Shown piece by piece: positions 17,649 to 25,998 of a stretch of DNA of 64,000 bases. The position numbers and the translations under genes are program-made. The stretch is from Streptomyces sp. NBC_00289. GTDB taxonomy: Bacteria > Actinomycetota > Actinomycetes > Streptomycetales > Streptomycetaceae. Below the pieces are notes generated by a model, which saw nothing but the letters and a program-made list of their open reading frames with translations, was not told where the DNA came from and did no database searches. Every line of letters begins with the position of its first letter. Positions within the stretch are counted from its first letter, which is position 1. The stretch lies in the NCBI RefSeq assembly GCF_041435115.1, contig NZ_CP108046.1, positions 3,844,001-3,908,000 of the forward strand, given 5' to 3'.

Positions 17649-17863
17649 CGGTGAAGGAGCGCGTGGCGACGGGGCGGAGAGGGCCGCGCTGACCTGGGGT
17701 GAGGCACGCCCTTGCCCGAAGCATCCCCCTTTGAAACGTTCTGCGCGGCTGTCGCCATTGTCCGGTCCGTGAAATTCTGCGCTCGCACCGCGCACAGCAG
17801 GGTTACCGAAAAGTACGATGGCGGCGCGGCGCACACCGCGTGTGGACGACATTGGGAGGCGGC

Positions 17864-18505
17864 GTGACAGCCATCGAGCAGACAGAGGCGGCACGCCCGA
17901 GGGGGACGCGCCTGCCGCGCCGTGCCCGGCGGAACCAGCTGCTGGGCGCCGCCCAGGAGGTCTTCGTGGCGCAGGGGTACCACGCGGCCGCGATGGACGA
18001 CATCGCCGAGCGGGCCGGCGTCAGCAAGCCCGTGCTCTACCAGCACTTCCCGGGCAAGCTCGATCTGTACCTCGCCCTGCTGGACCAGCACTGCGAGTCC
18101 CTCATCCAGTCCGTCCGCAGCGCGCTCGCCTCGACGAACGACAACAAGCAGCGCGTACGGGCGACGATGGACGCGTACTTCGCGTACGTCGAGGACGACG
18201 GCGGTGCCTTCCGGCTGGTCTTCGAGTCGGACCTGACGAACGAGCCCGCGGTCCGCGAGCGCGTCGACAAGGTCACCACCGAGTGTGCCGAGGCGATCTG
18301 CGAGGTCATCGCCGAGGACACGGGGCTGTCGCGCGCGGAGTCGATGCTGCTGGCCTCCGGGCTCGGCGGTCTCGCCCAGGTAGTGGCCCGTTCCTGGCTG
18401 CACAGTGACCGCAGCGTGCCGCGCGACCAGGCGGTCCAGCTGCTGACCTCGCTGGCGTGGCGGGGCATCGCCGGATTCCCGCTGCACGGCACGGACCACA
18501 ACTGA
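17864..18505 (+). CDS. TetR/AcrR family transcriptional regulator
   Basis: The protein has 213 residues. The GTG at 17864 is chosen because gggagg lies five bases upstream; a further upstream in-frame GTG has no ribosome site. The N-terminal DNA-binding domain is typical: RRNQLLGAAQEVFVAQGYHAAAMDDIAERAGVSKPVLYQHFPGK, residues about 22-65. The C-terminal ligand and dimer domain has the TetR_C pattern including FRLVFESDLTNEP. It is the orthologue of M. tuberculosis Rv3208 by position next to DUF3107. Targets cannot be named; the neighbouring DUF3107 gene or its own promoter are candidates. Confidence 0.93.
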   Translation: MTAIEQTEAARPRGTRLPRRARRNQLLGAAQEVFVAQGYHAAAMDDIAERAGVSKPVLYQHFPGKLDLYLALLDQHCESLIQSVRSALASTNDNKQRVRATMDAYFAYVEDDGGAFRLVFESDLTNEPAVRERVDKVTTECAEAICEVIAEDTGLSRAESMLLASGLGGLAQVVARSWLHSDRSVPRDQAVQLLTSLAWRGIAGFPLHGTDHN

Positions 18506-18651
18506 CGCCGCCGCGGGGGGACGTTTGTTCCCGTCCGATGTTCGCTGTTGGCGTTCTCGGGCGGAGCATGTACGTCCCCGCTCCGGGCTAATGTGTGCTG
18601 GGTACGGCGCGGAAGATCGCGCACTTCACTGACCGTCGGAGGGACATAGCC

Positions 18652-18879
18652 GTGGAGGTCAAGATCGGCGTGCAGCACGCGCCCCGCGAGATCGTTCTGG
18701 AGAGCGGTCAGAGCGCTGAGGAGGTCGAGCGCGTGGTGGCCGAGGCACTTTCCGGAAAGACGCAGCTGCTGAGCCTCACGGACGAGCACGGCCGCAAGGT
18801 CCTGGTCCCGGCCGACCGCCTCGCGTACGTCGAGCTGGGCGAGCCGGCGCCGCGCAAGGTCGGCTTCGGCGCGCTGTAG
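18652..18879 (+). CDS. DUF3107 family protein
   Basis: The protein has 75 residues and starts at GTG 18652 (VEVKIGVQHAPREIVLES), with ggaggga upstream. This is the full DUF3107 domain, an actinobacterial ATP-binding-like small protein (TB9.4/Rv3208A in M. tuberculosis). Function is not established. It always lies next to the TetR gene. A very strong terminator follows ten bases after the stop, so this is the end of the unit. Confidence 0.92.
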   Translation: MEVKIGVQHAPREIVLESGQSAEEVERVVAEALSGKTQLLSLTDEHGRKVLVPADRLAYVELGEPAPRKVGFGAL

Positions 18880-18889
18880 AGCAGACGCG

Positions 18890-18933
18890 ACGGGAGGGGC
18901 CCGGCGACCGACTGGTCGCCGGGCCCCTCCCGT
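18890..18933 (+). terminator. Strong hairpin terminator after DUF3107
   Basis: A 20-bp perfect stem (ACGGGAGGGGCCCGGCGACC at 18890-18909, complement at 18914-18933) with a 4-base loop gact. Confidence 0.9.
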
Positions 18934-19096
18934 CTGTCCACCGCGTCACTCCCGTGCCGCGCCGACCCCGCGTCCGCGGCGACCCCCACACAGATGGAGC
19001 ACACCGCGGCCACAGTCGAGGGTTGCATTCCGCAGGTCACGGGTAAGACGGGCTACGACGTAAAGCGCAGGCCCGGCCGTGTGGGAGGGATTCATC

Positions 19097-19366
19097 ATGT
19101 TCTTGGAAGCGCTCGGTGCCGCACTGCTCGGTGTGGTGCTCGCCGGAGCGGCGGTCCACCGGCTGTCCCACCGTCTGCCCACCCGCTCCCTCGTGCTGGC
19201 GACAGGTGTCGCGGGGGCTCTCTTCGGCGCGTTCCTCACGCACAGCGCGCTGGGCCCCGGCAGCTTCCTGCTGAACCTCGTCGGCGCCGCGGTCGTCTCC
19301 GCGGCCTCGCTCTCGCTGCTGCTGCGCCCGGCCGGGCGCTTCCGCCGACGATCAGCCCCGGCGTAA
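19097..19366 (+). CDS. Small integral membrane protein, three spans
   Basis: The protein has 89 residues. The ATG at 19097 follows gggaggga by six bases. Three hydrophobic helices (residues about 3-22, 31-52, 57-77) and a basic C-terminus RFRRRSAPA are visible. Size and layout resemble small GlsB/YeaQ-type membrane proteins, but no family motif is clear. The M. tuberculosis locus also carries a small membrane gene (Rv3209) at this place. A short hairpin spans the stop codon (CCCGGCG-TAA-CGCCGGG, 19357-19373). Confidence 0.75.
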   Translation: MFLEALGAALLGVVLAGAAVHRLSHRLPTRSLVLATGVAGALFGAFLTHSALGPGSFLLNLVGAAVVSAASLSLLLRPAGRFRRRSAPA

Positions 19367-19527
19367 CGCCGGGACTTCCCGGGACGGGCCCGAGCCGATC
19401 CGGGCCCTGCCGTACCGAATCCGACCGGTTCCGAACGGACCGGTGCCCGCCCACCCGCGTGACGGGTCGGGCGGGAAACCTTTGTCCGGGCCGTTTCCGG
19501 CCCGGTGTCCGCGCCATCCTCGGTCGG

Positions 19528-20277
19528 CTAGGCCGCCAGCCCCAGCGCGGCCATCCGCTTGGTGTGCGCCTCGGTGATCCGGGAGAACATGCGGCCCACC
19601 TCGGCGAGGTCGAAGCCGTCGGCGACGCCGCCCACGAGCATCGTCGACAGCGCGTCCCGGTCGGCGACGACCCGCTGGGACTGCGAGAGCGCCTCTCCCA
19701 TCAGCCGCCGTGCCCACAGCGCGAGCCGACCGCCCACGCGCGGCTCCGCGTCGATCGCCGCGCGCACCTTCTCGATGGCGAAGCTGGCGTGCCCGGTGTC
19801 GTCGAGCACACCCAGCACCAGGGCGCGGGTGTCGGCGTCCAGGCGCGCGGCGACCTCCCGGTAGAAGTCACTGGCGATCGAGTCGCCGACGTACGCCTTG
19901 ACGAGCCCCTCCAGCCAGTCCGAGGGTGCCGTCTGCTTGTGGAAGCCGTCGAGGGCGGCGACGAACGGCTGCATCGCCGAGGTGGGCTCCTCACCGATCT
20001 CCGCGAGCCGGTCGCGCAGCTGCTCGAAGTGGTGGAACTCGGCGGACGCCATCTTCGCAAGCTCCGCCTTGTCCGCCAGCGTCGGCGCCAGCTTGGCGTC
20101 CTCGGCGAGCCGCTCGAAGGCCGCCAGTTCGCCGTACGCGAGCGCGCCGAGCAGGTCCACGACGGCGGCCCGGTACTGCGGCTCGGTGGAGGCCTGCGCC
20201 CAGTCCTGGGCGGCGACTCCGGTCGCCCGGGGGGCGGCTTCTGCGGGGGCGTCGGAGGTGTTGTCAGGCGTCGTCAT
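19528..20277 (-). CDS. Ferritin-like fold protein
   Basis: The protein has 249 residues. The ATG at 20277 (MTTPDNTSDAP) gives the usual disordered N-terminus of this group. The helical core carries carboxylate/His pairs expected of a diiron site: ELAAFERLAED, SAEFHHFEQLRDR and, later, DDTGHASFAIEKV. The family resembles MiaE-type tRNA hydroxylases and ferritins but its reaction is not known. It is the positional orthologue of M. tuberculosis Rv3210c, divergent from the DEAD-box helicase gene, with a shared 277-bp upstream region. Confidence 0.85.
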   Translation of the reverse strand: MTTPDNTSDAPAEAAPRATGVAAQDWAQASTEPQYRAAVVDLLGALAYGELAAFERLAEDAKLAPTLADKAELAKMASAEFHHFEQLRDRLAEIGEEPTSAMQPFVAALDGFHKQTAPSDWLEGLVKAYVGDSIASDFYREVAARLDADTRALVLGVLDDTGHASFAIEKVRAAIDAEPRVGGRLALWARRLMGEALSQSQRVVADRDALSTMLVGGVADGFDLAEVGRMFSRITEAHTKRMAALGLAA

Positions 20278-20477
20278 GAAGCGCACAATAGCCCGCTCCA
20301 TGCACAGTGAGAGCCCTTGGTCAATGACTGTGACGACGACTACGTAACCAATTCGGCCATCACATGTGCGCGTTTCCGGGGTACAGTGGTAATGCGCCCG
20401 CCGACTATTCGACGGGCCGCACGAATGAGGATGCCCGGTCGGTGGCCCGATCGGCTCCGACCCGACAGCCCTCCTCG

Positions 20478-20501
20478 TCCGTACGGCAGTGGTCGTACGG
20501 A
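20478..20501 (+). promoter_or_regulatory. Hairpin in the helicase 5' leader
   Basis: TCCGTACG (20478-20485) and CGTACGGA (20494-20501) form an 8-bp stem and 8-base loop in the roughly 200-base leader of the helicase. A -10-like TACAGT lies at 20382-20387 without a clear -35 box. Cold-shock or autoregulatory control through the leader is possible, as for other DEAD-box helicases, but unproven. Confidence 0.4.
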
Positions 20502-20554
20502 ACCCGGAGGGGGACCCTCAGCGGTTCGAGCGCTAGAGCGTCGGCAGTGGTCCC

Positions 20555-23404
20555 GTGTCCCTACGGCCCGCCAGTAACGAAGCCGACGTCCCCCGGCACG
20601 GTCCTGACACGACCCCCGCGCTCGCCTCGCACCGCGCACACAGAAGAGGCAGCACCCTGACTACTTTCCGAGAGCTCGGGATCCTTCCCGAGACCGCCGA
20701 AGCCCTTGAAGCCGTCGGCATCATCACTCCCTTCCCCATCCAGGAGATGACGCTCCCCGTAGCCCTGTCGGGCTCCGACGTCATCGGCCAGGCCAAGACC
20801 GGCACCGGCAAGACGCTGGGCTTCGGCCTCCCGCTCCTCGAGCGCGTCACCGTCCCCGCCGACGTCGAGGCCGGCCGCGCCAAGCCCGAGGACCTCACCG
20901 ACGCGCCGCAGGCGCTCGTCGTCGTCCCCACCCGCGAGCTGTGCACCCAGGTCACCAACGACCTGCTGACCGCGGGCAAGGTCCGCAACGTGCGCGTTCT
21001 CGCCATCTACGGCGGCCGGGCCTACGAGCCGCAGGTCGAGGCCCTGAAGAAGGGCATCGACGTCGTCGTCGGCACCCCGGGCCGACTGCTGGACCTCGCG
21101 GGCCAGAAGAAGCTCAACCTGAAGCACGTGCGCGCCCTCGTCCTCGACGAGGCCGACGAGATGCTCGACCTGGGCTTCCTGCCCGACGTCGAGAAGATCA
21201 TGAACATGCTGCCGGCCCGCCGTCAGACGATGCTGTTCTCGGCGACCATGCCGGGCGCGGTCATCGGACTCGCGCGCCGCTACATGTCGCAGCCCACGCA
21301 CATCCGCGCCTCGGAGCCTGACGACTCGGGCGCGACGGTCGCGAACACCGCGCAGTTCATCTACCGCGCGCACAACATGGACAAGCCCGAGCTCGTCGCG
21401 CGGATACTGCAGGCCGACGGCCGCGGCCTGGCGATGGTGTTCTGCCGCACCAAGCGGACGGCGGCGGATCTCGCCGACCAGCTCCAGCAGCGCGGTTTCG
21501 CCTCCGGCGCGGTCCACGGCGACCTCGGCCAGGGCGCCCGTGAGCAGGCGCTGCGCGCCTTCCGCAACGGCAAGGTCGACGTCCTCGTCTGCACCGACGT
21601 CGCCGCGCGCGGCATCGACGTCGAGGGTGTCACCCACGTCATCAACTACCAGTCCCCCGAGGACGAGAAGACGTACCTGCACCGCATCGGCCGTACCGGC
21701 CGCGCGGGTGCCAAGGGCATCGCGATCACCCTCGTCGACTGGGACGACATCCCGCGCTGGCAGCTCATCAACAAGGCGCTGGACCTCGGGTTCAACGACC
21801 CGCCGGAGACCTACTCCACCTCCCCGCACCTCTTCGAGGAGCTGCACATCCCGGCCGGCACCAAGGGTGTCCTGCCGCGTTCGGAGCGCACGCGCGCCGG
21901 GCTCGGGGCGGAGGAGGTCGAGGACCTGGGCGAGACCGGTGGCCGTGGTGCGCGCGGTCGCGGTGACCGCGGGGGCCGTGGTGACCGCGGCGGCCGCGGT
22001 GACCAGCGCGGCGGCCGGGACGACCGGGCCGGCCGGGACGAGGCCCGTTCCGCCGACCGTGAGCGTCCGGCGGGTACGCCGCGCCGCCGTCGCCGTACGC
22101 GTAACGGCTCGCCGATGGACGCGGACCAGACGCTGTCCGGGACCACGACGCCGGTGGCCACGCCGGCTCCCGTGACCGACGCCGCCGTCGTGGCGGAGGA
22201 CGTCACCGCGCCCCGTACCCCGCGCCGCCGTCGCCGCACGCGCAACGGCACGCCGGAGTCCCTGCCGGCCACCGCGGCGGCCGTGCAGCCGTCGGCCCCC
22301 GCGGCCGCGGAAGCCGCCGTCACGACGGCGGAGGGCCCCGCTCTGGACGCCCCTGTCACCGAGGCGCCGGCGCAGTCGCGCCGCCGCCGTACGCGCAAGG
22401 CGGTCGAGTCCGCGGGTGCTCCCGCGGACGCCACGTCCGTGGTCGTGCCGCGGACGCCGGTCGCCGAGGCCGCGAAGGCTCCCGAGGCCGCGCTGGTCGT
22501 CGAGGCCACGGAGCCCGAGGCTCCCGTCGCCACGCCGCGCCGCCGTACGCGCAAGGCGGCGGTCGCGGCTCCGGCCGAGACCGCGGTCGACACCGCCGAG
22601 GGTTCCGTCGACATCGCGTCCGAGGCCGTCGCACCCGCGCCGCGCCGCCGTACGCGGAAGGCGGCGGTCGCGGCTCCGGCCGAGGTCGCGGTCGACACGG
22701 TCGAGGCCGTGGAGGCCACGCCGCGTCGGCGTACGCGCAAGGTTGTCGAGTCGGACGCTGCCGTCGCCGCCGAGATCCCGGCGCAGCCGGCTCAGGAGAC
22801 GGAGACCGTGGCTGCCAAGCCGCGCCGCGCCCGCAAGACCGCGGCCGCCGCCGAGGCCGCCGTCGACACCGCCGAAGGCACGGAGGCCAAACCGCGCCGG
22901 ACCCGCAAGGCAGCGGCCACCGCCGTCACCGCGGAGACCCCGGACGCCGTCGAAGCCAAGCCGCGCCGCACCCGCAAGACCGCGGCCACCGCCGAGGCCG
23001 CCGTCGACACCGCCGAAGGCACGGAGGCCAAACCGCGCCGGACCCGCAAGGCAGCGGCCACCGCCGTCACCGCGGAGACCCCGGACGCCGTCGAAGCCAA
23101 GCCGCGCCGCACCCGCAAGACCGCGGCCACCGCCGAGGCCGCCCTCGACACCGCCGAAGGCACGGAGGCCAAGCCGCGCCGGCGTACGCGCAAGGCCGCC
23201 GAGACCGTCGACAGTGTCGCGGGCGAGGGAGTCGGTATTCCGGCTCAGGCCACGCAGGAGTCGGAAGCCGCGCCGCGGCGCCGGGCCCGCAAGGCCGTGG
23301 CCGCCACGGCGGCGGCCGAGGTCGCCGGTGACTCGGGCGAGGCCAAGCCCCGGGTGCGGCGGGCGCGCAAGGCCGCGGACGCCGTGGAGCGCTCGGAGAG
23401 CTGA
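20555..23404 (+). CDS. DEAD-box ATP-dependent RNA helicase with long repetitive basic tail
   Basis: The frame from GTG 20555 gives 949 residues. Homology starts at TTFRELGILPETAEALEAVG, so the real start may be the CTG at 20657, which has agaagagg upstream; no ATG or GTG lies between. The helicase core has all motifs: Q (FPIQ), I AKTGTGKT, Ia PTREL, TPGR, II DEAD, III SAT, then CTDVAARGIDV and HRIGRTGRAG. An RGG-like stretch (GGRGDRGGRGDQRGG) follows and then some 450 residues with about 14 copies of a PRRRTRKAA-type motif separated by Ala/Thr/Glu linkers. Part of the tail (about 22830-23175) is a nearly perfect 141-bp DNA repeat. The core unwinds RNA in cytoplasm (rRNA maturation, mRNA turnover); the tail probably binds RNA. 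A strong terminator follows. Confidence 0.92.
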   Translation: MSLRPASNEADVPRHGPDTTPALASHRAHRRGSTLTTFRELGILPETAEALEAVGIITPFPIQEMTLPVALSGSDVIGQAKTGTGKTLGFGLPLLERVTVPADVEAGRAKPEDLTDAPQALVVVPTRELCTQVTNDLLTAGKVRNVRVLAIYGGRAYEPQVEALKKGIDVVVGTPGRLLDLAGQKKLNLKHVRALVLDEADEMLDLGFLPDVEKIMNMLPARRQTMLFSATMPGAVIGLARRYMSQPTHIRASEPDDSGATVANTAQFIYRAHNMDKPELVARILQADGRGLAMVFCRTKRTAADLADQLQQRGFASGAVHGDLGQGAREQALRAFRNGKVDVLVCTDVAARGIDVEGVTHVINYQSPEDEKTYLHRIGRTGRAGAKGIAITLVDWDDIPRWQLINKALDLGFNDPPETYSTSPHLFEELHIPAGTKGVLPRSERTRAGLGAEEVEDLGETGGRGARGRGDRGGRGDRGGRGDQRGGRDDRAGRDEARSADRERPAGTPRRRRRTRNGSPMDADQTLSGTTTPVATPAPVTDAAVVAEDVTAPRTPRRRRRTRNGTPESLPATAAAVQPSAPAAAEAAVTTAEGPALDAPVTEAPAQSRRRRTRKAVESAGAPADATSVVVPRTPVAEAAKAPEAALVVEATEPEAPVATPRRRTRKAAVAAPAETAVDTAEGSVDIASEAVAPAPRRRTRKAAVAAPAEVAVDTVEAVEATPRRRTRKVVESDAAVAAEIPAQPAQETETVAAKPRRARKTAAAAEAAVDTAEGTEAKPRRTRKAAATAVTAETPDAVEAKPRRTRKTAATAEAAVDTAEGTEAKPRRTRKAAATAVTAETPDAVEAKPRRTRKTAATAEAALDTAEGTEAKPRRRTRKAAETVDSVAGEGVGIPAQATQESEAAPRRRARKAVAATAAAEVAGDSGEAKPRVRRARKAADAVERSES
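22830..23175 (+). repeat. 141-bp tandem repeat inside the helicase gene
   Basis: The same 141-bp (47-codon) sequence occurs about 2.4 times; the segment ccgtcgacaccgccgaagg starts at 22860 and 23001 and, with one change, at 23142. Units differ by only a few bases, so the expansion is recent compared with the rest of the tail. Confidence 0.85.
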
Positions 23405-23413
23405 TCTCCTCTA

Positions 23414-23450
23414 CGACGGCCCGGTCCCCCGTGCGGGGGCCGGGCCGTCG
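23414..23450 (+). terminator. Hairpin terminator after the helicase gene
   Basis: A 16-bp stem with one G-U pair (23414-23429 with 23435-23450) and a 5-base loop cgtgc, ten bases after the stop. Confidence 0.85.
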
Positions 23451-23521
23451 GCGTGTGCGGTGGTCATCGGGCGTCGCTGGGGGTGGAGGGGGTTTTCTCG
23501 CCCCCGCCGCCCCTTCCCGTC

Positions 23522-23579
23522 CCGTCCTCGGGGGCTCCGCCCCCGGGCCCCCGCTCCTCAATCGCCGGAGGGGCTGGAT
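23522..23579. repeat. Streptomyces dispersed intergenic element
   Basis: The stretch with ctcgggggctccgcccccggg and ctcaatcgccggaggggctg is of a type I recall as repeated in many intergenic regions of Streptomyces genomes. It contains GGGGGC-TCC-GCCCCC, a small hairpin. It leads directly into the minisatellite that follows. Confidence 0.55.
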
Positions 23580-23773
23580 GCGCCCCAGGGGCTGGGTGCG
23601 TCCGAGAGGCTGGATGCGTCCCAGGGACTGGATGCGCCCGAGGGGCTGGATGCGCCCCAGGGACCGGATGCGCCCGAGAGGCTGGATGCGTCCCAGGGAC
23701 TGGATGCGCCCGAGGGGCTGGGTGGGTCCCAGCCGGAAGGGCTGGATGTACCCAGGGGCTCAATGTGCCCAGC
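23570..23773. repeat. 18-bp minisatellite, nine units plus two degenerate ones
   Basis: Nine consecutive 18-bp units of the form GGGGCTGGATGCGCCCCA run from 23570 to 23731, followed by two diverged units to 23773. Units vary at fixed positions (GGGG/GAGG/GGGA start; CGCCC/CGTCC) and units 3-4 recur as units 7-8, giving a 72-bp higher-order period. It ends about 37 bases before the start of the next gene. There are no unique spacers, so it is not a CRISPR array. Confidence 0.92.
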
Positions 23774-23809
23774 AAGGCCGCGTCGAGGTGCTCCCTATAC
23801 CCTCTCCCC

Positions 23810-24691
23810 GTGAACAGCCAAGCCGCATTCAGCCCGCCGCCCAGTGCTCGTGCGTACGCGCTGCGGACCGCGCGCGGGGAGTTCGCCGTCGTCGATGTGC
23901 CCGTGGCGCCCGATGTGGAGGCCAAGGGGGTCGCTCTGCTGGTGCCCGGATTCACCGGGAGCAAGGAGGACTTCACGCTGCTGCACGGGCCGCTCGCCGC
24001 TCGCGGGTACCGGACCGTGGCCGTGGACGGGCGGGGACAGTTCGAGACCGTCGGGCCCGCGGATGACGAATCGGCGTACGCGCAGGAGGAGTTGGCGCGG
24101 GACGTGCTCGCGCAGGCCGCGGCGCTCGGTGTTCCCGTGCAGCTGGTCGGGCACTCCCTGGGCGGGCAGATCTCGCGGGCTGCCGTACTGCTCGACCACT
24201 CCCCCTTCGTCTCCTTCACCCTCGTCGCCTCGGGCCCGGCGCAGATCTCCGACTCCCAGCGACTGCGGGTGAAACTGCTGCGGGACGCGCTGGCGGTGAT
24301 GAGCATGGCCGAGGTCTGGGAGGCGATGCAGGCGATGAGCCCGCCCGAGGAGGTCGACCTGCCCGACCGGGGCTCCGGCTACCAGGAACTGCTGCGCCGC
24401 CGCTGGCTGGGCAACCAGCCCGCCCAACTCCTCGCCACCGGACGACAGTTGTGCACCGAGCCGGACCGCGTCGCCGAACTGGCCGCCGTCCCGCTCCCGC
24501 TCCACGTGCTGTCGGGCGCCCGCGACGACACCTGGCCGGTGACACTCCTGGACGACATGGCCGTACGGCTGAAGGCGCGCCGGACGGTCGTCCCGGGGGC
24601 CGAGCACTCGCCCAACGTTGACCGGCCGCTGCCGACCGCCCGCGCCCTCGCCGACTTCTGGGACACCGCCGACGGGCAGCCCACCGGGTAG
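23810..24691 (+). CDS. Alpha/beta hydrolase
   Basis: The protein has 293 residues. The GTG at 23810 begins the conserved part (VNSQAAFSPPPSARAYALRT). Upstream the frame stays open through the 18-bp repeats but codes only for Cys/Gly-rich repeat peptide, so a longer start is unlikely. No ribosome site is visible before the GTG (ctctcccc), and a weak TATACC lies eight bases upstream, so a leaderless start is possible. The fold shows VPGFTGSKEDF (oxyanion), GHSLGGQ (nucleophile Ser), SGARDDTWP (Asp) and GAEHSPNVDRP (His). Substrate is unknown. It converges with the NYN-domain gene with only six bases between the stops. Confidence 0.87.
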   Translation: MNSQAAFSPPPSARAYALRTARGEFAVVDVPVAPDVEAKGVALLVPGFTGSKEDFTLLHGPLAARGYRTVAVDGRGQFETVGPADDESAYAQEELARDVLAQAAALGVPVQLVGHSLGGQISRAAVLLDHSPFVSFTLVASGPAQISDSQRLRVKLLRDALAVMSMAEVWEAMQAMSPPEEVDLPDRGSGYQELLRRRWLGNQPAQLLATGRQLCTEPDRVAELAAVPLPLHVLSGARDDTWPVTLLDDMAVRLKARRTVVPGAEHSPNVDRPLPTARALADFWDTADGQPTG

Positions 24692-24697
24692 TCGGTC

Positions 24698-25600
24698 TCA
24701 GTACTGCGTCTGCAGGTGCTCCCAGAAGCCGTCCCGCAGTGCCCGCCGCAGGTCCGCCTGACCTCGGAGCGAGTACTGCAGCAGGACCTCCGCCTCCACC
24801 AGCAGATCCTGGTCCACCGAACCCGGCAGGTAGGGGTGTCCGGGCAGGAGTTCCACCAGGGACTCCCGGCCACGGGCGGCCAGCCACTTCGCGGCGATCT
24901 GCGCGCCCACGAAGCGGACGCCCTCCCGCGTCGGCCGGCCGGCCGTCGTCTCGTAGGTCGTCGCCGTGCGCCGGGCCACGTACGGCTTGAAGAAGTCGAG
25001 GTCGAGCGTGCGCTGGCTGTCGACCTCCCACAGCAGGGGTTCGGCCTGGTTGCGGCCTTCCGGCGCCTCGATGCCCCACAGGTGCACCCGCGCCCCGTAC
25101 CCCTGGGCCGCCTCGACGGCGGACACCAGGTCCTCGTCCCCGCCGAGCAGGGCCGCGTCGCTGATGGCGCGGTGCCGGGCGAGTGACTCCAGGTCGGAGC
25201 GGATCAGGGAATCGACGCCCTTCTGCTGGTTGTTGGCGTTCAGGTTGCCGAGTCGCACCTTCACGTCCGGGAGTTCGGCGATGCTCTGCTGCTCACCGGT
25301 GTGGATACGGCGTCTCGCGCCGTCGTACCAGTAGACCCGCAGCAGCCGGCTGTCCGCGAAGATCGTGCGGGCCCGGTCGATGAGCGCCTCGATCAGCCCC
25401 TCGGTGTCCAGGTCGAAGGAGCGCCGGTCCTCCGTCCCCGCCACCAGTCGCCCCGCGGCCGCGTAGAGATAACCGGCGTCGACGAAGATCGCGTGGGTGG
25501 AAGGCGTCTTCGCCACCTCGGCGAGCATGCGCTGGAGCAGCTCGTTGGTGCGGTCGATGCGGGCGGTGAGCGCCGCGAGGTCGTCGTTCATCGCCTCCAT
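24698..25600 (-). CDS. NYN domain protein (PIN-like putative RNase)
   Basis: The protein has about 300 residues from ATG 25600; ATG 25591 and GTG 25615 are alternatives. The N-terminal part THAIFVDAGYLYAAAGRLV contains the first acidic residue of a NYN/PIN nuclease fold, and LLGGDEDLVSAVEAAQGYG holds the later D-E-D cluster; these bind metal ions in the family. The C-terminal third is an all-helical region of unknown role. NYN proteins are predicted RNases in RNA processing or decay. It lies next to the helicase-hydrolase region, but no operon link is visible. Confidence 0.82.
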   Translation of the reverse strand: MEAMNDDLAALTARIDRTNELLQRMLAEVAKTPSTHAIFVDAGYLYAAAGRLVAGTEDRRSFDLDTEGLIEALIDRARTIFADSRLLRVYWYDGARRRIHTGEQQSIAELPDVKVRLGNLNANNQQKGVDSLIRSDLESLARHRAISDAALLGGDEDLVSAVEAAQGYGARVHLWGIEAPEGRNQAEPLLWEVDSQRTLDLDFFKPYVARRTATTYETTAGRPTREGVRFVGAQIAAKWLAARGRESLVELLPGHPYLPGSVDQDLLVEAEVLLQYSLRGQADLRRALRDGFWEHLQTQY

Positions 25601-25708
25601 TGTCCCGGCGGTCACGCTTCGAACACAACCGGTCCCGGTCAGTCTCGTTCACACCGCTTACCGGTCAGTAGTTAGGCGTTCGAAAAATTTCTTTAGCGTA
25701 GGGAATGT

Positions 25709-25736
25709 TTGTAACACGCGGCCTGTTCAATACGTA
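25709..25736 (+). promoter_or_regulatory. Possible promoter of the 50-residue protein gene
   Basis: TTGTAA (25709-25714), a 16-base spacer and TACGTA (25731-25736) lie in an unusually AT-rich stretch (25678-25740) about 85 bases before the small gene. Confidence 0.35.
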
Positions 25737-25820
25737 TGGAGCAGGGGGCACCGATGCCTCGTGTGCCAGCCACCACCAGTAGTTCTCCTCAGGAGGATGA
25801 CCAGACGAAGGGAGAAGCCC

Positions 25821-25973
25821 ATGCGCTTCGAAATCATGCGACTCGACGATGTCGACGGTACGCCCGTTGACAGCACCGTCGTGGACGCCGCCTCCGTCAA
25901 CCGAATCGTTCAGCAGGCTGCCTCGATAGGCCAGCGGCTGTGGATCCGGCCGGCCGGGACCTCGGCCTCATAA
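25821..25973 (+). CDS. Conserved 50-residue Streptomyces protein
   Basis: The ORF encodes 50 residues, MRFEIMRLDDVDG to RPAGTSAS, with gaagggagaa four bases before the ATG and a terminator after the TAA. It has no Cys, no signal peptide and no membrane span. I recall near-identical small proteins in most Streptomyces genomes, annotated only as hypothetical. A long AT-rich upstream region and its own terminator suggest a separate, well expressed gene. Function is unknown. Confidence 0.85.
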   Translation: MRFEIMRLDDVDGTPVDSTVVDAASVNRIVQQAASIGQRLWIRPAGTSAS

Positions 25974-25998
25974 CCCCAACGGTCCCACCACAGGTTCC

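Noticed and set aside
23570..23773. CRISPR-like array
   Set aside because: The 18-bp units are contiguous with no unique spacers, and no cas gene is near.
23453..23809. Cys-rich N-terminal extension of the hydrolase through the repeats
   Set aside because: The extension is pure repeat and homology starts at GTG 23810.
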